Shown here: positions 1-8,836 of the stretch, one piece after another
Layout: every line of letters begins with the position of its first letter
Position numbering within the stretch: the stretch's first letter is position 1
Notes under the pieces: generated by a model
Database searches by the model: none
What the model was told of the DNA's origin: nothing
What the model saw: the letters and a program-made list of their open reading frames with translations, nothing else
Made by a program: the position numbers and the translations under genes
NCBI RefSeq assembly: GCF_007625155.1
Contig: NZ_VMNK01000015.1
Span: forward strand, 1-64,000
Reading direction: 5' to 3'
Origin: Denitromonas halophila
Lineage (GTDB): Bacteria; Pseudomonadota; Gammaproteobacteria; Burkholderiales; Rhodocyclaceae
DNA length: 64,000 nucleotides

Positions 1-879
1 CGCGTCGAGGCCGGCCTCGATGCCTTCGATGATCGCCTTTTCGGCCTCGATGAAATGCTTGGGCGGGCGACCCAGATACACCGTGCGCGACTGCGGGCAG
101 TGATAGCGGCGGTAGCAGCCGGTGATCTCGAAGAAGGTGCCAGAGTCGGCCGGCATGGGCGAGTCGTCCCAGGTCAGGTGCGGGGCGGCAGCGTCGGCGC
201 CGGTGGGCAGCATCGGCACGATCGACGGGTAGTCGCCGCCGTGGCCCTCGGCGCCGAGAATCGCGGTCGAGTAGATCTGCGCGACCAGCTCGTTCTTGCG
301 CATGCCCGGCTCGATCACTTCGACGATCTTTTCGTGCATCTTCTCGACGATGCGCGCGGCGATGCGCATGTAGGCGATCTCTTGTGGCGACTTGACCGCG
401 CGCTGCCAGTTGACCAGGCCGTTGGTGTCGACGAAGGTGGCCTGCGGCAGATGCTTTTGCAGCGAGGCGAAGGCGGCGGCGCTGAAGTAATAGTTGTCCA
501 TCTCCACGCCGATGCGCTTGGTCTGCCAGCCGCGCGCGGCGATGACCTCGGTGGACAGGTAGTCCATGGGGTGGCGTTCGGTGGACTGCACATAGATGTC
601 GGGGTAGCCGATCATGTTGTCGCGCGCGAGCCAGGTGGTGAGGCGGGCGCCGTTGGTGTCCTGCCCACGGCCAAACCACACCGGCTCGCCTTCGAGCGCG
701 ACCAGCACGCACTGGTGCACATAGAAAGACCAGCCGTCGTAGCCGGTGAGCCAGTGCATGTTGGCCGGGTCGGTGACGATCAGCAGGTCGACGCCGCGCT
801 GCGCCATGGCGGCACGGGTCCTGGCCAGGCGCTGGGCGTACTCGCTGCGCTCAAAGGGGAGGCGGAGGGCGTTTGTCAT
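1..879 (-). CDS. doeA: Ectoine hydrolase DoeA/EutD (M24 family), 3' part outside the window
   Basis: Translation from the ATG at 879 gives 293 residues with no stop before the left edge; full-length family members are close to 400 residues, so about three quarters is present. The protein starts MTNALRLPFERSEYAQRL and has a creatinase-like N-terminal domain (about residues 1-145) followed by the start of a pita-bread M24 domain. In the family it opens the ectoine ring to N-acetyl-diaminobutyrate in the cytoplasm. It lies 9 bp after eutC and is the last visible gene of the leftward TRAP-eutA-eutB-enuR-eutC-doeA operon. That context picks ectoine hydrolase over creatinase or Xaa-Pro peptidase. 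A doeB/eutE deacetylase is expected just outside the window but cannot be seen. Confidence 0.85.
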   Translation of the reverse strand, partial: MTNALRLPFERSEYAQRLARTRAAMAQRGVDLLIVTDPANMHWLTGYDGWSFYVHQCVLVALEGEPVWFGRGQDTNGARLTTWLARDNMIGYPDIYVQSTERHPMDYLSTEVIAARGWQTKRIGVEMDNYYFSAAAFASLQKHLPQATFVDTNGLVNWQRAVKSPQEIAYMRIAARIVEKMHEKIVEVIEPGMRKNELVAQIYSTAILGAEGHGGDYPSIVPMLPTGADAAAPHLTWDDSPMPADSGTFFEITGCYRRYHCPQSRTVYLGRPPKHFIEAEKAIIEGIEAGLDA

Positions 880-888
880 GTGCCGGGC

Positions 889-1878
889 TCAGGACGCGAA
901 TGACAGACCCAGGCCGCGCTCGATGGCGCGTGCGTAGGTGAAGTTGGCGATGGCCGTGTCTTGCGCACCGGTGCCGGTCAGGTCGCACAGCGTGACGTCG
1001 TCGGCATGCGTGCGACCCGGGCGCTGCGCGGCGATCACCTGGCCGAGTTCGGCTGGCTGCGCGTCGGCGGCGACCGTGCCGGCGTCGATGGCGTGATGCA
1101 GTTCGCCGAGCACGCGCACCTGGCTGACCCGGTCGCACACATAGGTGCAGGCGGCCAGCGCGTCAGGGGCGATTTCGTTCTTGTGTTCGGCGTCCGAGCC
1201 CATGGCGGTGATGTGCAGGCCGGGGCGCAGGTGGCGGGCCTGGATCAGCGGCTCGCGGCTCGGGGTGGTGGTGATGGCGACATCGGCCTCGGCCATGGCG
1301 CTATCGATATCGGTGCACGGGGTGATGGCAATGCCCAGCTCGCGCCCGATGTTGTCGGCAAATCGCTGCGCGGCGTCAGTGTGCGGCGCCCATACGGTGG
1401 CCGAGGTGATCTTGCGCACCAGCGTCAGCGCCTTCAGTTGCAGGCGGGCCTGCTCGCCGGCGCCGATGACGGCGGCGCGATGGGCATCCTCGCGGGCCAG
1501 CCAGCGGGCGGCGACGGCGCCGGCGGCGGCGGTGCGCACCGCGGTGAGGTAGCCGTTGTCGAGCAGCAGGGCTTCGAGAATGCCGGTGCGCGCCGACCAC
1601 AACATCATCATGCCGTTGAGGCTCGGCAGGCCGAGTTTGGGGTTGTCGAAGAAGCCGGGGCTGACCTTGATGGCGAAGCTGTCGAGGCCGGGCAGGTAGG
1701 CCGTCTTGACGTCCACTTCGCCGTTGTACGCATGGATGTCCAGACGCAGGATCGGCGGCATGATCACATCCTCGGTGGCGAGGATGCGGAAGGCCTGCTC
1801 GATGCAGTCGATAGACGCCAGATCCAGCGTGACGCTGGCGCGCAGGTCCTTCTCGTTCAGCAGTATGACATTCGACAT
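889..1878 (-). CDS. eutC: Ectoine utilization protein EutC (ornithine cyclodeaminase family)
   Basis: The 329-residue protein belongs to the ornithine cyclodeaminase/mu-crystallin family. A family-typical lysine lies in the FAIKVS segment (about residue 71) and an NAD-binding GAGEQA motif sits near residue 140. In ectoine-degrading bacteria EutC accompanies EutB and is linked to the conversion of 5-hydroxyectoine to ectoine, although the exact chemistry is less settled than for DoeA. It follows enuR after a 134-bp gap that contains an operator-like motif, and it precedes doeA by 9 bp. Ornithine cyclodeaminase or alanine dehydrogenase activity cannot be excluded from sequence, but the eutA/eutB/doeA context is specific. 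Confidence 0.85.
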   Translation of the reverse strand: MSNVILLNEKDLRASVTLDLASIDCIEQAFRILATEDVIMPPILRLDIHAYNGEVDVKTAYLPGLDSFAIKVSPGFFDNPKLGLPSLNGMMMLWSARTGILEALLLDNGYLTAVRTAAAGAVAARWLAREDAHRAAVIGAGEQARLQLKALTLVRKITSATVWAPHTDAAQRFADNIGRELGIAITPCTDIDSAMAEADVAITTTPSREPLIQARHLRPGLHITAMGSDAEHKNEIAPDALAACTYVCDRVSQVRVLGELHHAIDAGTVAADAQPAELGQVIAAQRPGRTHADDVTLCDLTGTGAQDTAIANFTYARAIERGLGLSFAS

Positions 1879-1960
1879 GACGCCCTCTTTGCGTTGCAGC
1901 CCTGAACGAACGGGTTCAGATCATTGCAATCAAGTGTAGGGCGTGGAATTTGGCTTTCTT

Positions 1961-1975
1961 TTGTCCTAGTGCATT
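1961..1975. promoter_or_regulatory. Candidate operator, copy 1
   Basis: The 15-mer TTGTCCTAGTGCATT lies in the 134-bp gap between enuR and eutC. It matches 14 of 15 positions with a motif at 7493-7507 in the TRAP divergent promoter region. Two near-identical non-coding copies in one regulon suggest a regulator site, with EnuR the obvious candidate. This is an inference from repetition, not from a known consensus. Confidence 0.4.
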
Positions 1976-2012
1976 GCCGCGGATATTGGTGCGGGGTGCC
2001 GCATGGGCGCGC

Positions 2013-3407
2013 TCAGAGCGTGGCGTGGACGTGGGGGTATTGTTGAAAGACGCTGCGCAGGGTCGACAGGGCCGAATGCATGCGCACGTCGCTGCCCTCG
2101 GCGCCCAGGCAGATGCGGATCGCGTCGGGGCGCGGGGTGCCGAGGACGAGGAAGGGGTCGGGCAGGGTGACCGCGATATGGCTGTTGCGCAGCTGCTGTG
2201 CGAGCGCGTCGAGCCGCCAGTGCTGGGGAATGCGCAGCCAGGCCGAGAGGGATTCCGGATGGCTGCCGAGGCGGTAGTCGCCCAGCACTTCGAGCACCAT
2301 GTCGTGTCGGCGGCCGAGGCGCTCGCGCTGGATCTCGATGAGATGATTGGCGGTACCGTCGGCGATCCAGCGGGTGGCGATTTCGGCCATCAGCGGCGTG
2401 GCCATCCAGCAGTTGACGCGCAGGATGCTCTCGACGCGCAGAGCCATCTTCCTCGGCATGCTCAGATAGCCGGTGCGCAGGCCGGTGAGCACCGATTTGG
2501 TCAGGCTGGTGCAGTAGAAGCCGAGCTCCGGGATGTGGTTGGCGATCGGCTGCGCGCGCCTCGACAGCAGCGGGCCGAAGACATCGTCTTCGATGACGTA
2601 CACCCCGTAACGCTCGGCGATGCGGGCGATGGCCCGGCGGCGCGCGTCGGGCATGATCGACGAGGTGGGGTTGTTCAGGTTGGGCGTGATGACCAGCGCC
2701 GTGATGCGCTCATTGGCGCACATCTCTTCGAAGTGGTCGGGCTGGATGCCGTATTCGTCGGTGTCCAGGCCCTTGAGCGTGAAGCCGAGCACCTGCGCGG
2801 TGCCGATCACGCCGTGGTCGGTGATGTTCTCGCTCAGCACCACGTCGCCGGGGCTGACCAGCGAGGCCAGCGCGAGAAAGATCGCGTGCGAGGCGCCATT
2901 GGTGATCAGCGTGGTTTCGACCCGGGCCTCGTGCCCCAGCGAGGCCATCCACTCGACGCCGGCCGCGCGGTGGTATTCGAAGCCGGCGATCGGCCGGTAG
3001 GCGCGCATCCATGGCTGGTCGACCTGGGTGGCCAGATCGGCGCAGGCCTTGCGCCACAGGCGGCCGTGCTCGGCGGTGTGCACGATGCGCACGATGGAGA
3101 AATCGAACAGCGCGCGCTCGGCCCGGTCGAGCATGTAGGTGGCGACCTTTTCAGTGACGCGCTTGGCGACGAAGCTGCCACGCCCGACCTCGCAGCGGAT
3201 CAGGCCGTGCTGTTCCAGTTCCTTGTAGGCATTAGTGACGGTCTGCACGCTGATGCCCACCGCCAGACTCACCTGGCGCTGCGGTGGCAGGCGCACGCCT
3301 TCCTTGAGCACGCCGCTGTCGATGTCCCGTGTGATCGCCTCGACGAGTACCTTGTACTTGGACTCGCCGCTGCGTACCGCGTCGAGCGCCTTGCGCCATT
3401 GCTCCAT
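2013..3407 (-). CDS. enuR: MocR/GntR-type transcriptional regulator EnuR
   Basis: The 464-residue protein has a GntR winged helix-turn-helix at residues 15-82 (LPPQRQVSLAVGISVQTV) and an aminotransferase fold-I domain from about residue 105 to the end. K304 in SLTKSVLTGLRTGYL is the expected PLP-binding lysine, close to the lysine reported for EnuR of other bacteria (about position 302). EnuR-type MocR proteins repress ectoine uptake and catabolic genes and respond to pathway intermediates such as diaminobutyrate derivatives. Here the gene sits inside the operon, between eutB (33 bp upstream) and eutC, so it probably regulates its own transcript. A different effector is possible; the neighbourhood argues for EnuR. 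Confidence 0.85.
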   Translation of the reverse strand: MEQWRKALDAVRSGESKYKVLVEAITRDIDSGVLKEGVRLPPQRQVSLAVGISVQTVTNAYKELEQHGLIRCEVGRGSFVAKRVTEKVATYMLDRAERALFDFSIVRIVHTAEHGRLWRKACADLATQVDQPWMRAYRPIAGFEYHRAAGVEWMASLGHEARVETTLITNGASHAIFLALASLVSPGDVVLSENITDHGVIGTAQVLGFTLKGLDTDEYGIQPDHFEEMCANERITALVITPNLNNPTSSIMPDARRRAIARIAERYGVYVIEDDVFGPLLSRRAQPIANHIPELGFYCTSLTKSVLTGLRTGYLSMPRKMALRVESILRVNCWMATPLMAEIATRWIADGTANHLIEIQRERLGRRHDMVLEVLGDYRLGSHPESLSAWLRIPQHWRLDALAQQLRNSHIAVTLPDPFLVLGTPRPDAIRICLGAEGSDVRMHSALSTLRSVFQQYPHVHATL

Positions 3408-3440
3408 ACCGATGACTCCCGGACCGAAGGGGCTGGTTGT

Positions 3441-4415
3441 TCAGGTCTCCATGCCGCACACGATGCGGCGGTGGAGCGCCATGTCGATGTTCGCGCCGCT
3501 GACCAGGATGGCCGTCGTGCCGGTGGTCTTGAGGCGTCCTGAGAGCAGGGCGGCGATACCGACCGAGCCACTGCCTTCGATGATGATCTGTTCCTTGGTG
3601 TAAGCATGACGGATGGCCGCGGCGATGTCTTCCTCGGTGACCAGCACCACATCGTCCACCAGCGTCTGTGCCATCCTGAAAGTGTAGCGGTTGTCCAGGC
3701 CGATGCCGCCGCCGAGCGAGTCGGCCAGCGTTTCGAGCTCCTCGACCTGCACCGGCTTGCCGGCGGCCAGACTCGCATGCATCGCGCAGCCGCGTTCCAT
3801 GGTGACGCCGATGACGCGGATCTGCGGCGACGCGCGCTTGAGCGCCAGGGCCACGCCGGCCAGCAGGCCGCCACCGGACAGTGGCACCAGCACGGTGTCC
3901 AGGGAAGGCAGATCGTCGAGCAGTTCGAGCCCGACGGTGCCCTGGCCGGCAATGATGTCGGCGTGGTCGAAGGGCGGCAGCAGGGTCAGCCCCTCGTCGC
4001 GGATCAGGCGCGCGACCTCGACCTCGGCCTCGTCCTGGCTGTTGCCGACGATATGCACCTCGGCACCGAGCGCCCGGATTGCCTCGACCTTGTTGGATGG
4101 CACCAGCTTCGACATGCAGATGACCGCGCGCACCCCGAGCTGATGTGCGGCATAGGCCAGCGCGCGGCCGTGGTTGCCGGTGGACACGGCGATCACGCCA
4201 CGGGCACGGGCATCGTCATCCAGGCAGAGCAGCGCGTTGGTGGCGCCGCGCAGCTTGAAGCTGCCGGTGATCTGGCGGCATTCGAGCTTGAGATGCACCT
4301 CGCCGCCAGTGTGTTCCGAGAGGCTGGGCGAGCGTACCAGTTGGGTGTGCAGCACGTGGCCGCGCAGCCGGTGGCGGGCGCGGTAGATATCGATGGGGCG
4401 GATGTCGTCAGTCAT
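3441..4415 (-). CDS. eutB: Hydroxyectoine utilization dehydratase EutB
   Basis: The 324-residue protein is a fold-type II PLP enzyme of the serine/threonine dehydratase family. The Schiff-base lysine is K54 in TGSFKLRGAT and the glycine loop that holds the phosphate is LSGGGLLAG near residue 188. There is no C-terminal regulatory ACT domain, unlike biosynthetic IlvA. It overlaps eutA by 4 bp (ATGA), which indicates translational coupling. In ectoine degraders EutB is assigned to the first step of 5-hydroxyectoine conversion. Threonine dehydratase activity is the alternative annotation, but the operon favours EutB. Confidence 0.85.
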   Translation of the reverse strand: MTDDIRPIDIYRARHRLRGHVLHTQLVRSPSLSEHTGGEVHLKLECRQITGSFKLRGATNALLCLDDDARARGVIAVSTGNHGRALAYAAHQLGVRAVICMSKLVPSNKVEAIRALGAEVHIVGNSQDEAEVEVARLIRDEGLTLLPPFDHADIIAGQGTVGLELLDDLPSLDTVLVPLSGGGLLAGVALALKRASPQIRVIGVTMERGCAMHASLAAGKPVQVEELETLADSLGGGIGLDNRYTFRMAQTLVDDVVLVTEEDIAAAIRHAYTKEQIIIEGSGSVGIAALLSGRLKTTGTTAILVSGANIDMALHRRIVCGMET

Positions 4416-5176
4416 GAGGCACCTTGTGCGAGGGTTCGAAACAGGCGACCCGGCGCCACTGCGCCGGCGCCCTGGCCGGTGAGATGCAGCGCATGCCAGG
4501 CGATGGCCTGGTTGCTGGTTACCACCGGGCGGCCGAGTTTCGCTTCGAGCCGCTCGACGGCACGGCTCGCGCGCAGCGCGGTGCAGGAGATGAACAAGGC
4601 GTCGGCCTCATCCGCCATGGCCGCCACGCCGGCGTCCATCAGCGTGTCGGGGTCGAGCGCGGTCATGGCGTAGTCGTCGTCCATGTCGAGGCCCGAGACA
4701 TTGAGCACCTCGAGGCCCCGGCTGGCGTAATACTCGCCCAGCGCGCGATTGACGCTGGCAACATAGGGCGTGAGGATCGACACCCGCTTCGCGCCCAGGT
4801 GGGCCAGCGCCGCCAGGCTGGCGGTGACCGGCGTGGTCTGGTAGCGGCAGGGGCGCGAGCGGGCGATCAGTGCCAACGTCTCGGCTTCTCCCAGGGCGAT
4901 GGTGCCCGAGGTGCAGCCATACACCACCACGTCGAGGTCAAGCCCGGGCAGCAGATCACGGCCGGCGCGGGGCAAGTCGTCGGCGACCCGGCGCAGCGCC
5001 TCGAGGCTCATCGGGTTTTCATGGCGCACCCGGTTGCTGTACAGGCCGACCGTGTCGGGCAGCATGCAGCGCAGGTCGGCCTCGCTGCACAAGTCGGTGG
5101 CCAGCGCGAGCAGGCCGATCCGCGCCTGCTCGGGCGGGGTCATCGGGTCGTGGTGGGGGAGGGTGTCAATTCTCAA
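4412..5176 (-). CDS. eutA: Ectoine utilization protein EutA (Asp/Glu racemase superfamily)
   Basis: The 254-residue protein resembles arylmalonate decarboxylase and maleate isomerase of the Asp/Glu racemase superfamily. Two family-typical cysteines are visible: C88 in VYGCTSGT and C198 in FISCTALRAS. EutA accompanies EutB/EutC in hydroxyectoine utilization, but its precise reaction is poorly defined. The reading frame allows a start at 5176 or at the downstream methionine 12 (5143), which begins nearer the conserved fold. The 3' end overlaps eutB by 4 bp. A 158-bp repeat separates it from the TRAP permease gene upstream. Confidence 0.8.
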   Translation of the reverse strand: MRIDTLPHHDPMTPPEQARIGLLALATDLCSEADLRCMLPDTVGLYSNRVRHENPMSLEALRRVADDLPRAGRDLLPGLDLDVVVYGCTSGTIALGEAETLALIARSRPCRYQTTPVTASLAALAHLGAKRVSILTPYVASVNRALGEYYASRGLEVLNVSGLDMDDDYAMTALDPDTLMDAGVAAMADEADALFISCTALRASRAVERLEAKLGRPVVTSNQAIAWHALHLTGQGAGAVAPGRLFRTLAQGAS

Positions 5177-5191
5177 TTCGGGCTCCGGGCT

Positions 5192-5349
5192 CAGAACGTG
5201 TGAATAAATCTACTGCGCGTGCCGATTGCTGCGTTGCTCACTTGCTCACTCCTCCCCTATCTATTTGATATGTCTCGTCGTTCGCTCGCGTAGTTGCCAA
5301 ATGCGGCCTTGCACTCGGCCCTGCTCGCTACGATTTCTTCACACGTTCT
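5192..5349. repeat. MITE-like intergenic repeat with terminal inverted repeats
   Basis: The left end (AGAACGTGTGAATAAATC, 5192-5209) and right end (5332-5349, reverse complement AGAACGTGTGAAGAAATC) match at 17 of 18 positions. They bound a 158-bp segment with no convincing gene. The right terminus reaches the first base of the TRAP permease stop codon (5349-5351). This architecture fits a small non-autonomous transposable element or a structured intergenic repeat. No second copy was noticed in this window, so mobility is inferred from symmetry only. Confidence 0.55.
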
Positions 5350-6629
5350 CAGTGGAAGGCGAGCCGTGGCAGCAGCAGCGCGATGTCGGGCACCAGCACC
5401 AGCAGCAGCGTGGCGAACAGCAGGATGATGATGAACGGCGGCGTGCCGGCGATCACCTCGAGGTAGGGTTTGCGGAAGATCGCGCAGGCGGTGAAGATGT
5501 CGCAGCCGAAGGGCGGGGTGCACGAGCCGATGGCCATCTGCAGGGTGACCAGCGTGCCGACCAGCACCGGGTCGATGCCTGCGGCGTTGACCAGCGGCAT
5601 GAAGATCGGTGTGAGGATGAGCGTCACCACGATCGGATCGACGAACATGCAGCCGATAAAGAAGGACAGCGAGATCACGAACAGGATCGTATAGGGACCG
5701 GCGTCGGCCAGGCCGATGGCGGCGATCAATTGCTGCGGCAGCTGGGCGAAGGAAATGAGCCACGAGAAGGCCGCGCCAGTGCCCACCAGCACAAAGACGA
5801 TGCCGGTGATCAGGCCGGTGGAGTAGGCGATGCGCGGGATGTCCTTGAGCTTGACCGCGCGGTAGATGCACACCTCGAGGATGAAGGCGTAGAGCACCGC
5901 GATGGCCGCCACTTCGGTGGGGCTGAAGTAGCCGGCATACAGCCCGCCGATGATCAGCACCGGGAACATCAGTGCGAGCACTGCCTTGCGCGAGGCGCGA
6001 AAGCGGTCGGCCCAGCCGATGCGCGGGGCCAGCGGAATCTTGTTATGCCATGCGTACCACACCGAGTAGGCGCTGAACAGCACCAGAATCAGCAGGCCCG
6101 GCCCGATACCGGCGAGGAACAGCTCGCCGATCGACACCTTGCCGACGATGCCGAAGACGATCATGCCGATGCTGGGCGGGATCAGGAAGGCGATGTCGGA
6201 GGCGTTGATGATCAGCGCGGTGGTGAAGCGGTCGTCGTAGCCCGCCTGAAGCATGCGCGGGCGGATCGGGCCGCCGATGGCCACCACGGTGGCCTGGGTG
6301 GAGCCGGAGATCGCGCCGAACAGGGTGCACGCCACGGCGGTGGTGACCGCCAGGCCGCCCTTCACATGGCCGAAGAAGGTCATCGCCAGGTCGAGCAGCC
6401 GGTTGGCAGTATGGCCGCGGGTGACGATGTCGGCGGCGAGAATAAACATGGGCACGGTGATCAGTGCCACCGGGCTGATGCCGCTGATCATCTGCTGCAC
6501 GATGATGTCCGACTTGAGCATCGGGAAATAGACGAAGAAGCCGACGAAGGTCGCCACCAGCATCGGGACGATCATCGGATAGCCGAGCAGCAGCAGGACC
6601 AGCATGACGAGAATAATCGTGAGAGCCAT
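5349..6629 (-). CDS. uehC: TRAP transporter large permease (DctM/UehC type)
   Basis: The 426-residue, very hydrophobic protein has about twelve predicted membrane segments and the repeated DctM architecture. Residues such as GAISGSTQATVVAIGG and PPSIGMIVFG are typical of the family. It is the sodium-coupled transport subunit of a tripartite periplasmic transporter in the inner membrane. It lies 11 bp downstream of the small subunit gene and upstream of eutA, so the likely substrate is ectoine/hydroxyectoine (UehABC type). Membership of the DctM family is clear; the substrate is inferred from neighbours. Confidence 0.88.
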   Translation of the reverse strand: MALTIILVMLVLLLLGYPMIVPMLVATFVGFFVYFPMLKSDIIVQQMISGISPVALITVPMFILAADIVTRGHTANRLLDLAMTFFGHVKGGLAVTTAVACTLFGAISGSTQATVVAIGGPIRPRMLQAGYDDRFTTALIINASDIAFLIPPSIGMIVFGIVGKVSIGELFLAGIGPGLLILVLFSAYSVWYAWHNKIPLAPRIGWADRFRASRKAVLALMFPVLIIGGLYAGYFSPTEVAAIAVLYAFILEVCIYRAVKLKDIPRIAYSTGLITGIVFVLVGTGAAFSWLISFAQLPQQLIAAIGLADAGPYTILFVISLSFFIGCMFVDPIVVTLILTPIFMPLVNAAGIDPVLVGTLVTLQMAIGSCTPPFGCDIFTACAIFRKPYLEVIAGTPPFIIILLFATLLLVLVPDIALLLPRLAFH

Positions 6630-6640
6630 TGTCGAACTCC

Positions 6641-7210
6641 TCAGACGGTGGGCATGTCGACGTCGTCCTGCTCACGCACATATTGCGCGAGATAGGCGTC
6701 GTCTTTGCTGCGTAGATTGGCGGCGGAGGCGAGCACGAACTGCAGCGCGGCAATGCCCAGGCCGAGCGGCAACCACACCAGCGTGATCCACATGGGAACC
6801 TGCATGGCCGGCGTCACCCGGCCGAGCCCCTGGACGCGCAGGATGTAGGTGGCGGCGTACCAGGCCAGGGCGGCCAGGACGATTGCCGTGGTGGCCTGAA
6901 TGAAGGCGAACATCCAGCGGCGGTATTTGAGCGGCAGCATGTCGGTGAGCGCCGACATGCGGATGTGCCGCCCCTGGCGAGCGGCTGCGCTGGTGCCGAC
7001 GAAGGTGACGAGGACGATGAGGAACTGGTTGAGCTCTTCGGCAAAGAACAGGCTTGAGCTGAAGCCCAGCCGGACGACCACATTGCCGATGGTATTGACG
7101 GCCATCAGGATGACCGCGCCGGCTAGCAGTATTTTTTCGAGGCGGGCGAGCGCGCGATCGACTCGGCGCGCGCCGCGCAACACGATGCCGCCTTCGGACA
7201 TTGAGTCCAT
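6641..7210 (-). CDS. uehB: TRAP transporter small permease (DctQ/UehB type)
   Basis: The 189-residue protein has four predicted membrane helices (about residues 28-50, 62-80, 100-122, 140-165) and the DctQ-family segment ELNQFLIVLVTFVGTSAA. It is the small membrane subunit that works with the DctM protein encoded directly downstream. It is the first gene of the leftward operon and is divergent from its substrate-binding protein gene at 7609, with a 398-bp shared regulatory region between them. Confidence 0.85.
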   Translation of the reverse strand: MDSMSEGGIVLRGARRVDRALARLEKILLAGAVILMAVNTIGNVVVRLGFSSSLFFAEELNQFLIVLVTFVGTSAAARQGRHIRMSALTDMLPLKYRRWMFAFIQATTAIVLAALAWYAATYILRVQGLGRVTPAMQVPMWITLVWLPLGLGIAALQFVLASAANLRSKDDAYLAQYVREQDDVDMPTV

Positions 7211-7608
7211 GGGTATTCCTCCTTCGGCGTTGAGCTGCGGGTACTACTGGCGGTCACATCGCTTTTTGTTTTTGTGACCTGAGCAGTCTAGCGGCAGGTG
7301 AAAGTGCGCCAGATTGCTCTAGAACAATATTGTTCCGGGTCAAAGTCGCCATCGCCCTGCAGCAATTTTCCGGCTTCAGGCGGCCCCTGCGCGCGGCAAA
7401 CGCCTCGCATGGTCAGGAAATCTGGCGCGCGACCGGCGGAGCGCGCTGGATAACGGAGGCCGGAGAGCGGGGCGCGGCGTCTGCACTTTGTATTGTTCTA
7501 GTGCATTCGGCGTCGTATCGCGACGTTGTAATCTGGACGTCGAGTCGCCATGCAGCTAATTGTGGCCGACCGACAGACTGCCCGATAACGAGGAAGGAGA
7601 CACCCACC
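7211..7608. promoter_or_regulatory. Divergent regulatory region between uehB and uehA
   Basis: This 398-bp non-coding stretch separates the leftward catabolic operon from the rightward binding-protein gene. It holds a perfect 14-bp palindrome, GAACAATATTGTTC, at 7322-7335. Overlapping it is CTAGAACAATA at 7319-7329, whose exact reverse complement TATTGTTCTAG occurs at 7491-7501. The second site continues into the 15-mer also found near eutC. An in-frame TTG extension of uehA through this region exists but lacks a signal peptide context, so the region is read as regulatory. EnuR binding is an inference. Confidence 0.5.
7493..7507. promoter_or_regulatory. Candidate operator, copy 2
   Basis: TTGTTCTAGTGCATT differs by one base from the motif at 1961-1975. 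Its first part lies inside an 11-bp inverted repeat with 7319-7329. The pair could allow looping across the divergent promoters. No consensus for the regulator is available here. Confidence 0.4.
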
Positions 7609-8631
7609 ATGGCATTCACCGGAAAATTCAAGACCCTGCTTTGTGGCGCCACGCTGGCGCTGGCGGCGATAAGCAGCGCCAGCGCCGCCGACTGGAAGTT
7701 TGCCGTCGAGGAGAGTCCGGGCGACGTCCAGACGCTTTACGCGGAAGAGTTCAAGCGCCTCATCGAGCAGCGCACCGGCGGCAAGACCACCGTGACGGTG
7801 TACACCTATGGTCAGCTGGGTAACGAAAATGACCTGACCGAACTGACGGCGGGCGGGGCGATCCAGTTCTCCAACGCCTCACCGGGACACCTGGGTACTT
7901 TCGTGCCTGAGGTTCAGGTGCTCAGCCTGCCGTATTTGTTGCCGGAGTCTGATGCCGCAAAGGGTAAGGTGCTTTCGAGCAGTCCGGCACTATATGACTC
8001 GCTGGCAAAGGACTTCGCGAGCAAAGGTCTCAAGCTGTTCACCGTCTATCCCGAAGGGGAGATGGTGTGGACGACCAAAAAGGCCGTACGCACACCGGAA
8101 GATCTGAGTGACGTGAAGTTTCGTGTCATGACTTCGCCAATTCTCATCGAGCAGTTCAAGCTGTATGGCGCCAACCCGGTTGCGTTACCTTGGGGCGAGA
8201 TTTACAGCGGCCTGCAGATGAACGTGATTCAAGCGCAGGTCAATCCGCCGTTCTTCATCGAGAGCGCCAAATTCCATGAAGTGACCACCCATTTGATCTA
8301 TACGGGCGATGTCGAGTACACCACCACGGTGGTGGCCAACGCTGACTTCTGGAACGGTTTGAGCGAACAAGACAAAACCATGCTCAACGAAGTACGCGAG
8401 CAATTGCAAACCTTCATCCTGGCTAAACAGAAGGAGAAGAACGCCGCTGCGCTCGCGAAAATGCAGAAGGATAATCCCAAGCTGACGGTCATCCGTTTGA
8501 CCGACGCGGAGCGCGAAGTGTTTCGCAAGCGCGTGAAGCCCTTGAACGCAAAACTGGTTGAAATGGTTGGGGGGCGTAGCGGGAAAATTCTTGAGCAACT
8601 TCAGGCGGATGTTGCCGCGGCATCCAAGTAA
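7609..8631 (+). CDS. uehA: TRAP transporter substrate-binding protein (DctP/UehA type)
   Basis: The start at 7609 is chosen because AGGAAGGAGA lies just upstream and a signal peptide begins there (MAFTGKFKTLLCGATLALA, likely cleaved after ASA). The 340-residue product is a DctP-family periplasmic receptor with the conserved core KFRVMTSPILIEQF and LPWGEIYSGLQ. It would capture substrate in the periplasm and hand it to the two membrane subunits encoded divergently. Ectoine or hydroxyectoine is the likely ligand from the adjacent eut/doe genes. An intrinsic terminator follows 100 bp downstream. Confidence 0.88.
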   Translation: MAFTGKFKTLLCGATLALAAISSASAADWKFAVEESPGDVQTLYAEEFKRLIEQRTGGKTTVTVYTYGQLGNENDLTELTAGGAIQFSNASPGHLGTFVPEVQVLSLPYLLPESDAAKGKVLSSSPALYDSLAKDFASKGLKLFTVYPEGEMVWTTKKAVRTPEDLSDVKFRVMTSPILIEQFKLYGANPVALPWGEIYSGLQMNVIQAQVNPPFFIESAKFHEVTTHLIYTGDVEYTTTVVANADFWNGLSEQDKTMLNEVREQLQTFILAKQKEKNAAALAKMQKDNPKLTVIRLTDAEREVFRKRVKPLNAKLVEMVGGRSGKILEQLQADVAAASK

Positions 8632-8731
8632 GCGTCTGTTGCGAAGCGCCATGGCATGTCAATCGCCCCGGCAGGAGTGAGCACAACGCTGCCAGCGCTT
8701 GACTGACTTCAGTCGCCAGACCAGCAAAGCA

Positions 8732-8767
8732 CAAGGCCCGTATCGACAGATCGGGCCTTGTTTTTTT
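8732..8767 (+). terminator. Intrinsic terminator after uehA
   Basis: CAAGGCCCG at 8732-8740 pairs with CGGGCCTTG at 8752-8760 across an 11-base loop and is followed by seven T residues. It lies 100 bp past the uehA stop codon. Confidence 0.85.
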
Positions 8768-8836
8768 GCTATCGCCGGACGGCCGTTGGCGAGCGCATCA
8801 CTGTGTACCGATCGTAATTTTCAGACTGATAAGCCT

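Noticed and set aside
7330-7608. N-terminal extension of the TRAP receptor from a TTG at 7330
   Set aside because: The signal peptide and strong ribosome site are at 7609; the extension spans operator-like palindromes and would bury the signal sequence.
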